Notes under the pieces: model-generated | Databases searched by the model: none | Told to the model about the DNA's origin: nothing | The model's input: only the letters and a program-made list of their open reading frames with translations | NCBI GenBank assembly: GCA_021784715.1 | Contig: JAJYHP010000154.1 | Span: 1-18,417 of the forward strand | From: a bacterium | Lineage (GTDB): Bacteria > Eremiobacterota > Eremiobacteria > Baltobacterales > Baltobacteraceae | Reading direction: 5' to 3' | Length of the DNA stretch: 18,417 nt | Translations under genes and position numbers: made by a program | Shown here: positions 8,736 to 16,752 of the stretch, in pieces | How the letters are laid out: each line of letters begins with the position of its first letter | How positions within the stretch are numbered: the first letter of the stretch is position 1

Positions 8736-9268
8736 GCGCACGCAGTCGACGGCTCGTCGGCGCCGAGGAGATCGAACGCATCATCGCGCGGCTCGCGCAC
8801 GAAATTCTCGAGCCGGAGGACGCGCGGAAGGGAATCGAGTTGTTCGGGATCCGTCGTGGCGGCGAGGCGCTCGCGCAGCGGCTCGCGGCACACATCGAAC
8901 GGATCAGCGGCGTCGCCCCAACGCTCGGCTATCTCAACGTCAATCTCTATCGCGACGATAACGTCGTGCACGCTCTCCCCGAGTCGCAGATTCCCGATGC
9001 GGTCGAGGGGCGGTCGATCGTGATCGTCGACGACGTGCTCTTTACCGGACGAACGGTTCGCAGCGCCCTCGACGCGCTGATCGATCTCGGCCGCCCCTCG
9101 GCGATTCGCCTCTGCGTGCTCGTCGATCGCGGTCTGCGCGAATTACCGGTCCAAGGCGATTACGTCGGTCGACGCATCCCCACGAGCCGGCGCGAACGCG
9201 TGGTCGTGACCTTGAACCCGACGCCCGCCCCGACCGACGAGGTCCTACTCGTTGACGACGACGCGTAG
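8732..9268 (+). CDS. pyrR: PyrR: pyrimidine operon regulator / uracil phosphoribosyltransferase
   Basis: PyrR binds pyr mRNA in a UMP/UTP-dependent way to control pyrimidine biosynthesis genes, and many members also convert uracil and PRPP to UMP. The 178-residue product is of normal length. It has the type I phosphoribosyltransferase PRPP loop VIVDDVLFTGRT (97-108), the FGIRRGG segment (38-44) and the conserved LYRDD (72-76). The family's C-terminal RIPTSRRERVVV segment is complete. The start overlaps valS by 4 nt and the 3' end overlaps pyrB by 17 nt, so it leads the pyr genes. I could not find a classical PyrR-binding antiterminator/terminator leader, since there is no intergenic space before it. 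Confidence 0.94.
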   Translation: MSARSRRLVGAEEIERIIARLAHEILEPEDARKGIELFGIRRGGEALAQRLAAHIERISGVAPTLGYLNVNLYRDDNVVHALPESQIPDAVEGRSIVIVDDVLFTGRTVRSALDALIDLGRPSAIRLCVLVDRGLRELPVQGDYVGRRIPTSRRERVVVTLNPTPAPTDEVLLVDDDA

Positions 9269-10154
9269 CCTGCTCGATATCGACGATCTCACCGATCGGG
9301 AGATCGATGCGATTTTCTCGCTCGCGAGGGAATTCGCGCAACGCCCGGCGCCCCGTTCCCTCGAGGGACGCTTCTGCGCGAACCTCTTTTTCGAACAGAG
9401 TACCAGAACGCACGTCTCCTTCCAGTGCGCGCAACTTCGCTTGGGAGCGAACGTCGTCAACCTCTCGCCGGCGCAATTGAGCCTCGCGACCAAGGGCGAG
9501 CGGCTCGACGACACGGCGGTCACGCTACGCGCGTTGGGAATCGACGTGCTGGTCGCGCGGCACCCGCTCGTCGGCGCCGTCGCCGAGATCGCCGCGGCTT
9601 TCGACGGTTGCACGGTGAACGCCGGCGATGGGACCAACGCGCACCCCACTCAGGCACTGTTGGACGCGTTTACGCTGCGCGATATTCTCGGGGATTTGAA
9701 CGACCGCACGATCGCATTCGTCGGCGACATCCGGCACAGTCGCGTCGCGCATTCATCGATGCGGCTGCTTCGTCGCTACGGAGCGCGGGTGCTCGCCATC
9801 GGCCCCGAGGCCTTCCTCTTGCCGACCGACGTGCCTTCGGACGTACGGATCGCGCGGAATTTCGATGCGGCGATCGAAGCGATCGACGCGCTCGTGATGT
9901 TGCGCGTGCAGCGCGAACGATTCGAGAGCATGCCGATCGACGACGCCGCCTATGTCGCGGCATACCAACTCAACGACGCACGTCTCGAACGGCTCGGCGC
10001 GCGGACGCCGATCCTCCATCCGGGGCCGTACAATCGCGGAATGGAGATCGTCGACGCCGTAACGCTCGATCCGCGGTGGCGCTATCGCGAACAGGTTCGC
10101 AACGGCGTGTTGGTGCGGGCGGCGCTCTTGCACCATCTCGTTCACGGCTGGTAG
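9252..10154 (+). CDS. pyrB: Aspartate carbamoyltransferase catalytic chain
   Basis: PyrB condenses carbamoyl phosphate with aspartate, the first committed step of UMP synthesis. The 300-residue product carries the carbamoyl phosphate motif FFEQSTRTH (47-54; the last residue is His where many have Arg or Lys), KGE at 81-83, HPTQ (131-134), VGDIRHSRVAHS, and HPGPYNRG (256-263). The start is a TTG at 9252 inside the 3' end of pyrR; no ATG or GTG gives the normal N-terminus (SLLDIDDLTDREI). No pyrI regulatory chain follows, which fits a PyrR-type organism. pyrC begins 3 nt after the stop. Confidence 0.95.
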   Translation: MTTTRSLLDIDDLTDREIDAIFSLAREFAQRPAPRSLEGRFCANLFFEQSTRTHVSFQCAQLRLGANVVNLSPAQLSLATKGERLDDTAVTLRALGIDVLVARHPLVGAVAEIAAAFDGCTVNAGDGTNAHPTQALLDAFTLRDILGDLNDRTIAFVGDIRHSRVAHSSMRLLRRYGARVLAIGPEAFLLPTDVPSDVRIARNFDAAIEAIDALVMLRVQRERFESMPIDDAAYVAAYQLNDARLERLGARTPILHPGPYNRGMEIVDAVTLDPRWRYREQVRNGVLVRAALLHHLVHGW

Positions 10155-10157
10155 GCG

Positions 10158-11447
10158 ATGCTCGTTCGTGGTGGGCGCATCGTCGATCCGCGACAATCTC
10201 TCGATGCGTTGCGGGATCTTCGGACCGAGGGCGACCGCATCGTCGAGATCGGCGAGCGCCTGCGCGCGCGCGCCGGCGAGGAGACGATCGATGCGGTCGG
10301 TTGGGTCGTCGCGCCCGGATTTATCGACGCGCACGTGCATTTGCGCGAACCCGGATTCGAGGCGAAGGAGACGCTCGCTTCGGGAACTGCGGCCGCGGTG
10401 CGCGGAGGCTTTACCTCGCTCTGTGCGATGCCGAATACCGAGCCGGCGCTCGACGGCGCCGAGATCCTGGGGCGGGTTGCGTTTCCCGCTGCGAGCCGCG
10501 AACGCGGGATCCTCGCGCGCATCTTTCCCATCGGTGCGATGACGCGCGCTCGCGCGGGTCGCGAGGTTCTCGATTATCCGTCGCTCCTTGCGGCGGGCGC
10601 GGTCGCGTTCTCCGACGACGGCAGCACGGTCGCCGACGCGCGCGTGATGCGCGAGGTCCTGCGCGCGCTCGAACCGCTCGACGCTTTGGCGATCGTCCAC
10701 GCCGAGGACGCCGCGCTGAAAGGAAACGGCGTGATGCACGAGGGCGCCGTATCGGCGCGGCTCGGCGTTCCGGGGAGCCCGGCTTCGGCGGAGGAGAGCA
10801 TCGTCGCGCGCGACCTCATTCTCGCGTTGGAGGTCGGCGCTCGCGTACATATCGCTCACGTCTCGACCGCGCGCGGCATGGAATTGATCGCGTGGGCGCG
10901 CGAACGCCGCGGGCGCGTTACCTGCGAAGTCACGCCGCACCACCTGTTGTGCACCGACGAAGCGGTCGAAGAGTTCGGCGCGCGCGCGAAGGTGAATCCG
11001 CCGTTGCGCACCGCCGACGACGCGCGCGCGCTACGGGATGCCGTTCGCGCCGGAGCGATCGACTTTTTTGCGAGCGATCACGCCCCGCATACCGATGCCG
11101 AAAAGAGTGGCGAGCTCGCGCGCGCGGCGGTCGGTTTCACCGGGTTGGAGATCGCGGTCGGAGCCTACGCACGCGCGCTTCCCGATCTTTCGATGAGCGA
11201 TTTCGTCGCGCTCTGCAGCACGCGCGCCGCCGAGGCGCTCCGCCTTCCCGGCGGGACGCTCGCGGTCGGTGCTCCCGCGGATATCACGATGTTCTCCGAG
11301 CGCCCGTGGCGCGTCGATTCCTCGCTCTTCGCATCGAAGGGGCGGGCGACGCCCTTCGATGGCTGGGAGCTGCCGCGCCGCATCGAAGCGACCGTCGTCG
11401 CCGGGCGTATCGCCTATCGAGCCGAGGGTCGCTCGAGCGAGCCTTAG
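10158..11447 (+). CDS. pyrC: Dihydroorotase, type I (multifunctional-complex) class
   Basis: Dihydroorotase cyclises N-carbamoyl-aspartate to dihydroorotate. The 429-residue amidohydrolase has metal-binding HVHLREPG (His59, His61), substrate residues in MPNTEPALD (91-99), FSDDG (151-155) supplying the bridging Asp used by this class in place of carboxylated lysine, VHAED (His181), HIAHVST (His231, His234) and SDHAPHT (306-312, catalytic Asp307). All active-site residues remain, so it is predicted to be active rather than the pseudo-dihydroorotase that accompanies some ATCases. It follows pyrB by 3 nt. The stop overlaps the marC stop on the opposite strand. Confidence 0.95.
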   Translation: MLVRGGRIVDPRQSLDALRDLRTEGDRIVEIGERLRARAGEETIDAVGWVVAPGFIDAHVHLREPGFEAKETLASGTAAAVRGGFTSLCAMPNTEPALDGAEILGRVAFPAASRERGILARIFPIGAMTRARAGREVLDYPSLLAAGAVAFSDDGSTVADARVMREVLRALEPLDALAIVHAEDAALKGNGVMHEGAVSARLGVPGSPASAEESIVARDLILALEVGARVHIAHVSTARGMELIAWARERRGRVTCEVTPHHLLCTDEAVEEFGARAKVNPPLRTADDARALRDAVRAGAIDFFASDHAPHTDAEKSGELARAAVGFTGLEIAVGAYARALPDLSMSDFVALCSTRAAEALRLPGGTLAVGAPADITMFSERPWRVDSSLFASKGRATPFDGWELPRRIEATVVAGRIAYRAEGRSSEP

Positions 11448-12076
11448 TGGTGAAAGAGCGGCGTCTGTAAGAGGCCGTTGATCACGAACTGCACTGCGAG
11501 CGCGGCGAGCACGATGCCGAGTACGCGCGAGACCACGTGAATTCCAGTCGTTCCGATGCGATGCAGGAAGCGAGCGGCCCCGCGCATGCAGAGCCAGGTC
11601 ACGAAAAGTGCCGCTGCGTAGGCGAGAATCGTCGAGAGGATACGCGTTGCGGAGCCCGCGGCGAGGCTGACGAGGAGGAGGACCGTCGCGAGCGTCCCCG
11701 GCCCCGCGATCATCGGGATCGCCAGAGGGAAGACCGCCGGATTCTCGGCCGCGCTCGCAGCGCGTTCCTCATCTTCGGTGCGGCGCGTACCGGTCGGCCG
11801 CGCGAAGAGCATGTCGATCGCGATGAGGAAGAGCAGCATGCCGCCCGCGATGGTAAAGGCGGGGAGCGTGATGCCGAGGTAGGCGAGCACCGCCGGGCCG
11901 ACGAGCCCCATCGCCGCCATGACGATCGCGGCGACGAGCACCGCCTGGTCGACGATTCGGCCGCGTTTCTCGCGCGGTAGATGAGCGGTCGTCGCCATGG
12001 TAAACGGGATCATGCCGAGGGGATCGACGATGGTAAATGCGGTTGCGAACGCCGTCGCCGTAAAATGCCAGTCCAT
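11444..12076 (-). CDS. MarC family integral membrane protein
   Basis: This is a small six-helix inner-membrane protein of the MarC/UPF0056 family, whose function is unsettled. ATG 12076 gives 210 residues, the usual length (MDWHFTATAFATAF). It has the family's DPLGMIPF motif in helix 1 and the second-half hallmark NPAVFPLAIPMIAGPGTLATV, with a charged central loop (RPTGTRRTEDEER). An in-frame extension to 12130 adds 18 residues that overlap the carA start and do not look like the family. It lies opposite to and between pyrC and carA. It shares a 4-nt convergent overlap (TTAG) with pyrC and a 45-nt divergent gap with carA. Confidence 0.9.
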   Translation of the reverse strand: MDWHFTATAFATAFTIVDPLGMIPFTMATTAHLPREKRGRIVDQAVLVAAIVMAAMGLVGPAVLAYLGITLPAFTIAGGMLLFLIAIDMLFARPTGTRRTEDEERAASAAENPAVFPLAIPMIAGPGTLATVLLLVSLAAGSATRILSTILAYAAALFVTWLCMRGAARFLHRIGTTGIHVVSRVLGIVLAALAVQFVINGLLQTPLFHH

Positions 12077-12121
12077 TACCGCCGAGGGATCGAGCTTCGG
12101 GATGCCAAACCCTCTGCCCCG
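12077..12121. promoter_or_regulatory. Divergent gap between marC and carA
   Basis: These 45 nt must hold, or overlap, the promoters of marC (-) and of carA with the chain of genes behind it (+). I see no clear promoter boxes, no PyrR-binding leader and no convincing Shine-Dalgarno for carA. If carA starts a new transcript, its promoter may lie inside marC. Confidence 0.35.
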
Positions 12122-13207
12122 ATGCCTCACCCCGCCGCACTTTTTCTCGCCGACGGTTCGCGCTTCGACGGCGATGGGCTCGCGTGCACCGGACTAGCGC
12201 TCGGGGAAGCGGTCTTTTATACCGGGATGACCGGCTACGAAGAGGCGCTCACCGACCCCTCGTACGCCGGGCAGATTTTGACGTTCACCTACCCGATGAT
12301 CGGCAACTACGGGATCAGCGGTGGAGCCGCCCAATACGGCCGCGCCTGCGTCGCCGGAGCGATCGTGAAGCGCATCTCCTACCATCCGTCGCACTACCTT
12401 TCGAAGGAGTCGCTGCCCGCCTGGCTCGACGAACAGCGCGTCCCGACGATGGTCGGCGCCGATACGCGAGCGATCACGATCGCCCTGCGCGAGCACGGAA
12501 CGATCTGGGCCGCGCTTGCGGTCGGGGCCGAGGAGATCGCGGATGCCGAACGTCGCCTCGCCGCGTTCGTTCGGAGCGCGACGACCAAAGATTTGGTGCC
12601 CAGCGTCGCCGCGCGAAGCGCGCACGTCGAAGGGCTTCGCGGCGGCACGCGGGTGACGTTGGTCGATTGCGGCGTGAAGCGCGCGATCCTCCGCGATCTC
12701 TCGGCGCTCGGAGCCGAGATCACCGTCGTTCCCTACGATGCGACGCGCGAACAGATTCTCGCAAACGATCCCGCGATGGTGCTCGTCTCGCCGGGGCCGG
12801 GAGATCCGACCGATCTCGCCGAGACGATCGAAACGCTGCGCTCGCTGATCGGCAGCGTTCCGCTCTACGGCATCTGTCTGGGGCATCAACTCCTCGCGCT
12901 CGCATACGGAGCGCGGACCTATAAGTTGCCCTACGGCCATCGCGGTGGAAATCAGCCCGTTAAAGATCTTCGCCGCGACGAAGTGATCGTCACGGCGCAC
13001 AATCACGGATATGCCGTCGATGCCGACTCGCTCCCCAGCGAACTCGAGGCGACGATGACCAACCTCAACGACGGCACGAATGAGGGCTTCGCGCACCGTA
13101 CGCTCCCGATCGAAGCCGTGCAGTTTCACCCCGAGGCCTCACCGGGTCCGCGCGACGCGCGTCGGCTCTTTGCAACGTGGCTGGACCGCGCTCGCTCGTT
13201 CGCATAA
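12122..13207 (+). CDS. carA: Carbamoyl-phosphate synthase small (glutaminase) subunit
   Basis: CarA hydrolyses glutamine and passes ammonia to CarB to make carbamoyl phosphate for pyrimidines and arginine. The product has 361 residues. The N-terminal CarA domain is intact (GEAVFYTGMTGYEEALTDPSY). It is followed by a class I glutamine amidotransferase domain with nucleophile Cys252 in YGICLGHQ and His336/Glu338 in FHPEASPGP. ATG 12122 gives the normal start (ALFLADGSRFDG); the open frame upstream overlaps marC and is not family-like. Its 3' end overlaps the next gene by 31 nt. carB lies about 4.25 kb downstream on the same strand rather than adjacent. Confidence 0.95.
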   Translation: MPHPAALFLADGSRFDGDGLACTGLALGEAVFYTGMTGYEEALTDPSYAGQILTFTYPMIGNYGISGGAAQYGRACVAGAIVKRISYHPSHYLSKESLPAWLDEQRVPTMVGADTRAITIALREHGTIWAALAVGAEEIADAERRLAAFVRSATTKDLVPSVAARSAHVEGLRGGTRVTLVDCGVKRAILRDLSALGAEITVVPYDATREQILANDPAMVLVSPGPGDPTDLAETIETLRSLIGSVPLYGICLGHQLLALAYGARTYKLPYGHRGGNQPVKDLRRDEVIVTAHNHGYAVDADSLPSELEATMTNLNDGTNEGFAHRTLPIEAVQFHPEASPGPRDARRLFATWLDRARSFA

Positions 13208-14082
13208 ATCTCGGCCTCGTTCTCGCGGCGCTCGCCTTCGTGATCGCCCCGCAGATCGGGTCCGCGCAGAGCCTTCCGCGCCTCGAGGTCGAGCGCTTTA
13301 CGATGAGCGCGCGGCCGGCCTCGCCGACGATCGGTCGCGCCTTCGCGTTGACGATCCTGCTGACGGTTCGTGGCAACGTCCGCCGCATCGACAACGTGAC
13401 CCTCCCGATCCTCTCGCAATTGGAATTGCGCGGCGACGAGCGTTCGATCCAACACGCGAACGGCGAGACTGTCTATCGCGAAACGTTGACGGTGCGAGCG
13501 GCACGCACCGGGGCGATTCGACTGGCGCCTGCGACGCTCGACGCCATCGACGCACGGACCGGACAGGCGGAGCAATATTCGAGTAATTCGTTGACGATCG
13601 TCGTGCGCGGAGGGGCGTTGCAACCCTTTGCGACGGTCGGGAGCGCGGTTGGGAACCTCGTGCCGATCTTGGATCGAGTCGCGTACGTTCTCGGTGCGCT
13701 CGTCGCCGTCGTCCTCTTGGCGGCGGCGATCCGATCGCTTCGCCGTCGACGGCGGAGGCCCGAGCCCGCGCTCGTGCCGGCCGCGATCGTAGAGCCGCCG
13801 GTCGTAGAACAAACGCGTGAGGAACGTTTGCGCGACGCCGCGCTCGTGCTTCGAGCGGAGCCGACCCGCGCGGTCGCGCGCTCGGTCCGAATCGCCGTTC
13901 GTTCGCTCGTCGGCGCGACGGCGAGCGAGACCCTCTCCGACGTACTCGCGCGCCTGAGCGAGCGAGATCGCGATCTCTCGCCGCTCCTGCGAGCGCTCGA
14001 GCGAGCGGCCTTTACCACCGACGACGACTTGCAAAACGCCATTCGAACGTGCGACGCTGCGTTCGCGGAGGTTCTGTCATGA
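13177..14082 (+). CDS. BatD-like secreted/membrane-anchored protein of the MoxR-VWA module
   Basis: The product has 301 residues. GTG 13177 gives a clear signal peptide (hydrophobic residues 11-25, probable cleavage after GSA at 30). An extracytoplasmic immunoglobulin-like region (33-143) follows, resembling BatD/oxygen-tolerance domains (LEVERFTMSARPASPTIGRAFALTI). Next come one membrane helix (168-185), a strongly basic stop-transfer RSLRRRRRRP (186-195) and a cytosolic helical tail to 301. It is shorter than classical BatD. The assignment rests on topology and on the MoxR-DUF58-VWA neighbours more than on motif identity. It overlaps carA by 31 nt and moxR by 4 nt. Confidence 0.7.
   Translation: MAGPRSLVRINLGLVLAALAFVIAPQIGSAQSLPRLEVERFTMSARPASPTIGRAFALTILLTVRGNVRRIDNVTLPILSQLELRGDERSIQHANGETVYRETLTVRAARTGAIRLAPATLDAIDARTGQAEQYSSNSLTIVVRGGALQPFATVGSAVGNLVPILDRVAYVLGALVAVVLLAAAIRSLRRRRRRPEPALVPAAIVEPPVVEQTREERLRDAALVLRAEPTRAVARSVRIAVRSLVGATASETLSDVLARLSERDRDLSPLLRALERAAFTTDDDLQNAIRTCDAAFAEVLS
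14067..14071 (+). promoter_or_regulatory. Shine-Dalgarno for moxR inside the BatD-like gene
   Basis: GGAGG lies 7 nt before ATG 14079. This fixes the start of the AAA+ ATPase at the ATGA overlap rather than at the upstream ATG 14049 in the same frame. Confidence 0.7.
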
Positions 14083-15002
14083 ACGCGACTCCACGCGATG
14101 TCGAACGAGCTCTCAAAAAGACGATCGTCGGGCAGGATGCGGCGATCGAGGGGCTGTTGTTGGCATCGATCGCCGACGGACACGCGCTTCTCGAGGGGCC
14201 GCCGGGTATCGCAAAGACGCTGGCGTGCCGGGCGCTCGCCGCCTCGCTCGACGCGACGTTCAAGCGCATTCAATTCACTCCGGATCTGCTGCCGGCCGAT
14301 ATCGTCGGAACGCGGATCTTCGACCAACAGAGCTCGCGCTTCGATACCGTGCTCGGACCGATCGTCGCCAATATCGTTCTCGCCGACGAGATCAATCGCG
14401 CGCCGGCGAAGGTCCAGAGCGCGCTGCTCGAAGCGATGCAGGAGCGTCAGGTGACCATCGGCCACGAGACGCATCCGCTCCCCGACCCCTTCGTCGTTCT
14501 CGCGACGATGAATCCGCTCGACAACGACGGTACTTATGCGTTGCCGCTCGCGCAGATGGATCGCTTTCTGCTGAAGATCGATCTCGGATATCCGAACGAA
14601 GAAGAAGAGCTCGAGATTCTCGAGCGGTACGCATTCGCGCGGACGCCGCTTCCGCAGCGCGTGGCGACGCTCGAAGACCTGCGTGCGTGGCGCGCGGGCG
14701 CTCGGGCGGTTCACGTCGATAACAAATTACATCGATACGTCGTCGATCTCGTGATGGCGACGCGCCGTTTCTCGCCCTACGTCGCAAATGGAGCGAGCCC
14801 GCGCGCGAGCCTCGCATTGGTCGGTTGCGCGCGCGCGCGGGCCTATCTTCAGGAGCGGGCGTACGTGGAGCCCGACGATATTCGCAGCGTCGCTCCGGCG
14901 GTGCTGCGGCATCGCATCGCATTCACGCATCGCCTCTCGCTGGAGGGAATCGCGGCGCCGTCGTGGATCGCCGAGACGATCGCCGGCGTTCGCGTGCCGT
15001 GA
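14079..15002 (+). CDS. MoxR-type AAA+ ATPase
   Basis: MoxR ATPases are AAA+ chaperones thought to activate or assemble partners carrying von Willebrand factor A domains. The 307-residue product has Walker A GPPGIAKT (40-47), Walker B LADEINRAPAK (101-111), sensor 1 ATMNP (142-146) and the DRF motif (161-163) typical of the MoxR clade. The C-terminal lid helices are present. It starts in an ATGA overlap with the BatD-like gene and ends in a GTGA overlap with the DUF58 gene, so the module is translated as a coupled unit. MoxR proper (methanol dehydrogenase maturation) is not implied. Confidence 0.93.
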   Translation: MNATPRDVERALKKTIVGQDAAIEGLLLASIADGHALLEGPPGIAKTLACRALAASLDATFKRIQFTPDLLPADIVGTRIFDQQSSRFDTVLGPIVANIVLADEINRAPAKVQSALLEAMQERQVTIGHETHPLPDPFVVLATMNPLDNDGTYALPLAQMDRFLLKIDLGYPNEEEELEILERYAFARTPLPQRVATLEDLRAWRAGARAVHVDNKLHRYVVDLVMATRRFSPYVANGASPRASLALVGCARARAYLQERAYVEPDDIRSVAPAVLRHRIAFTHRLSLEGIAAPSWIAETIAGVRVP

Positions 15003-15835
15003 CGCTGCGCGAAGCGCTCCTGCGCGGCCGGAATCGTCCCCGCGTGCTCGGAGGCGGATCGCCGACGACCTCGCGCGGCGACGGATATGAATTCGTACAA
15101 TTGCGCGGCTATCTCGTCGGCGACGATATTCGACGCATCGACTGGGCGGCGACCGCTCGGAGCGGCGCCTTGCAAACCCGCGTGATGCTCGAAGATATCG
15201 CACTGATCTTCGGCGCGATCTGCGATCGATCTCCATCGATGGGCCTCGGGCGCCGAAGGGCGCTCGCCGATGCCGCCGACGATGCGATCGCTGCGTGGTT
15301 CGGCGCGAGCGGCGGTGAGGATCGCGCGATCGCACTGCTCTCGCGCGGCCCGGTTCCGGAGCGAGCGCGGCCGGGGCGCTCGGGTGCGGCGCTCGCGCGC
15401 GAAGCGCTGCGCGCGCAACCAGCAGAAGATTTCGATCCGAACGCGATGTTCGATATCGCGACGGCGACGTTACCGCGCGGCGCCGCGCTGCTGGTGGTGA
15501 CCGATGCCGCGGGCGCCGAGCGATGCGAAGAGGCGCGGCTCGCCGAGCTCGCCGCGCGTTACGATGCAACCCTCGCGCTGGCCCGCGATCCGTGGCAGAG
15601 CGATCTCCCGCTGCACGGCCTCGCCCGCCTCGTCGATGTCGAGAGCGGCGAACCGCTCCTGCGCTGGTTCGGAAAGCGCGAACGCGATGCGTATCGACGT
15701 GCGAGCGTCGCACGCGAAGAGGAACTCGTCCGTCGCTTCGCTCGCTTCGGCTGGCGTACCGGTATTTTCGAGGAGAACGACGGAACGGCGGCACTCGCGG
15801 AGGCCTTTGGAATTCCGCGGGGGGCGCTCGATTGA
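14999..15835 (+). CDS. DUF58 domain protein (degenerate VWA-like)
   Basis: The product has 278 residues. The DUF58 signature GDDIRRIDWAATARSG is at 41-56, preceded by the usual EFVQLRGYLVGD lead. The following region resembles a VWA fold (ICDRSPSMGLG), consistent with DUF58 being a VWA relative. It has no N-terminal membrane pair, unlike longer DUF58 proteins, so it is probably cytosolic. GTG 14999 overlaps the moxR stop (GTGA), and the open frame upstream is a shadow within moxR. The biochemical role is unknown; neighbours imply it works with the MoxR ATPase and the VWA membrane protein. Confidence 0.88.
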   Translation: MTLREALLRGRNRPRVLGGGSPTTSRGDGYEFVQLRGYLVGDDIRRIDWAATARSGALQTRVMLEDIALIFGAICDRSPSMGLGRRRALADAADDAIAAWFGASGGEDRAIALLSRGPVPERARPGRSGAALAREALRAQPAEDFDPNAMFDIATATLPRGAALLVVTDAAGAERCEEARLAELAARYDATLALARDPWQSDLPLHGLARLVDVESGEPLLRWFGKRERDAYRRASVAREEELVRRFARFGWRTGIFEENDGTAALAEAFGIPRGALD

Positions 15836-16752
15836 GTTTCGGAGCGCCGGATTGGCTCCTCGCTGCGGCGCTGTTGGTCGCGCTCGGACTGTGGTCGTTC
15901 GAGCGCGCGCGAAGGATACGCGACGCGCGCGATCTCGCGTACTCCGATCTCGCCTTTCTGCGCCGTGCGCTCGGCGAACGCGATCGCTTCGGCGCCCTGT
16001 TGCGCGGCGCGTGGATCGCGGGGCTCGCGCTCGTCGCGCTCGCGCTCGCGCGGCCGCATGTGCTCTTGCCGGTGCCCGTACACGACGGCGCGGTCGTCCT
16101 CTGCATCGATACGTCGGGCTCGATGGCATCGACCGATATCGTGCCGACGCGCGCGCTCGCAGCACGCGCCGCGGCGACCCGGTTCATCGAGGAAATGGCG
16201 CGCGGAGAGCGCGTCGCGATCGTCGCCTTCTCGGGGGCGGCCTCGGTGGTGCAGCCACTGACGGCGCATCATGCGACGGCGATCGCCGCACTCGATACCC
16301 TTCCCGCACCGAACGGTCCCACCGCAATCGGGGACGCACTCGCGCTCGCCGGCTCGCTGCTCGGGCAGCGGGGGCCGCGCACCGTCGTGTTGGTCACCGA
16401 CGGCGTGAATAACACCGGTATCGATCCGCTCGCCGCGGCATCGACGCTCGGCGAGCGCGGCATTCACGTCGATACCGTCGGCATCGGCACGAATTCGGGC
16501 TCGCTCATACCCGGGACGAGCGAGGCCGCCGGGATCGACGACGCCGCGCTGCGTGCCTACGCTCGCGCGAGCGGGGGGCGTTTCGTACGCGTCGAGAATG
16601 CCTCGGAGCTGCGTGGAGCGCTCGGCGCGTTGGGACGCGTGACCTCGTTCGAGCGAAAGAGCGTCGATGTCTCGCTCGCCGCGGCGTTCGTTGGGGCGTT
16701 GCTGCTCGCACTTGCCGCCTTCGCCGCGGTGGGATTGGGAAGGATATCGTGA
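15832..16752 (+). CDS. VWA domain membrane protein (BatA-like)
   Basis: TTG 15832, in a TTGA overlap with DUF58, gives 306 residues. The layout matches BatA/BatB proteins: a first helix (about 8-22), a second helix (58-73), a VWA domain with MIDAS motif DTSGSMAS (93-100), Thr164 in NGPTAIG and Asp190 in VTDG, and a C-terminal membrane helix (about 284-303). All MIDAS residues appear intact, so metal-dependent binding is plausible. The upstream open frame to 15523 overlaps DUF58 and is a shadow. In Bacteroidetes and spirochaetes such genes were linked to aerotolerance; function here is not established. Confidence 0.9.
   Translation: MSFGAPDWLLAAALLVALGLWSFERARRIRDARDLAYSDLAFLRRALGERDRFGALLRGAWIAGLALVALALARPHVLLPVPVHDGAVVLCIDTSGSMASTDIVPTRALAARAAATRFIEEMARGERVAIVAFSGAASVVQPLTAHHATAIAALDTLPAPNGPTAIGDALALAGSLLGQRGPRTVVLVTDGVNNTGIDPLAAASTLGERGIHVDTVGIGTNSGSLIPGTSEAAGIDDAALRAYARASGGRFVRVENASELRGALGALGRVTSFERKSVDVSLAAAFVGALLLALAAFAAVGLGRIS

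Noticed and set aside
10158..11447. pyrC as an inactive pseudo-dihydroorotase accompanying ATCase
   Set aside because: His59, His61, the FSDDG aspartate, His181, His234 and Asp307 all appear present, so activity is expected.
9425..11470. A 681-residue plus-strand frame across pyrB and pyrC
   Set aside because: Arginine-rich, unlike any family, and entirely overlapped by pyrB and pyrC, whose catalytic motifs are intact.
14727..16187. A 486-residue minus-strand frame
   Set aside because: An arginine- and serine-rich shadow opposite moxR, DUF58 and VWA genes, all of which have recognisable motifs.
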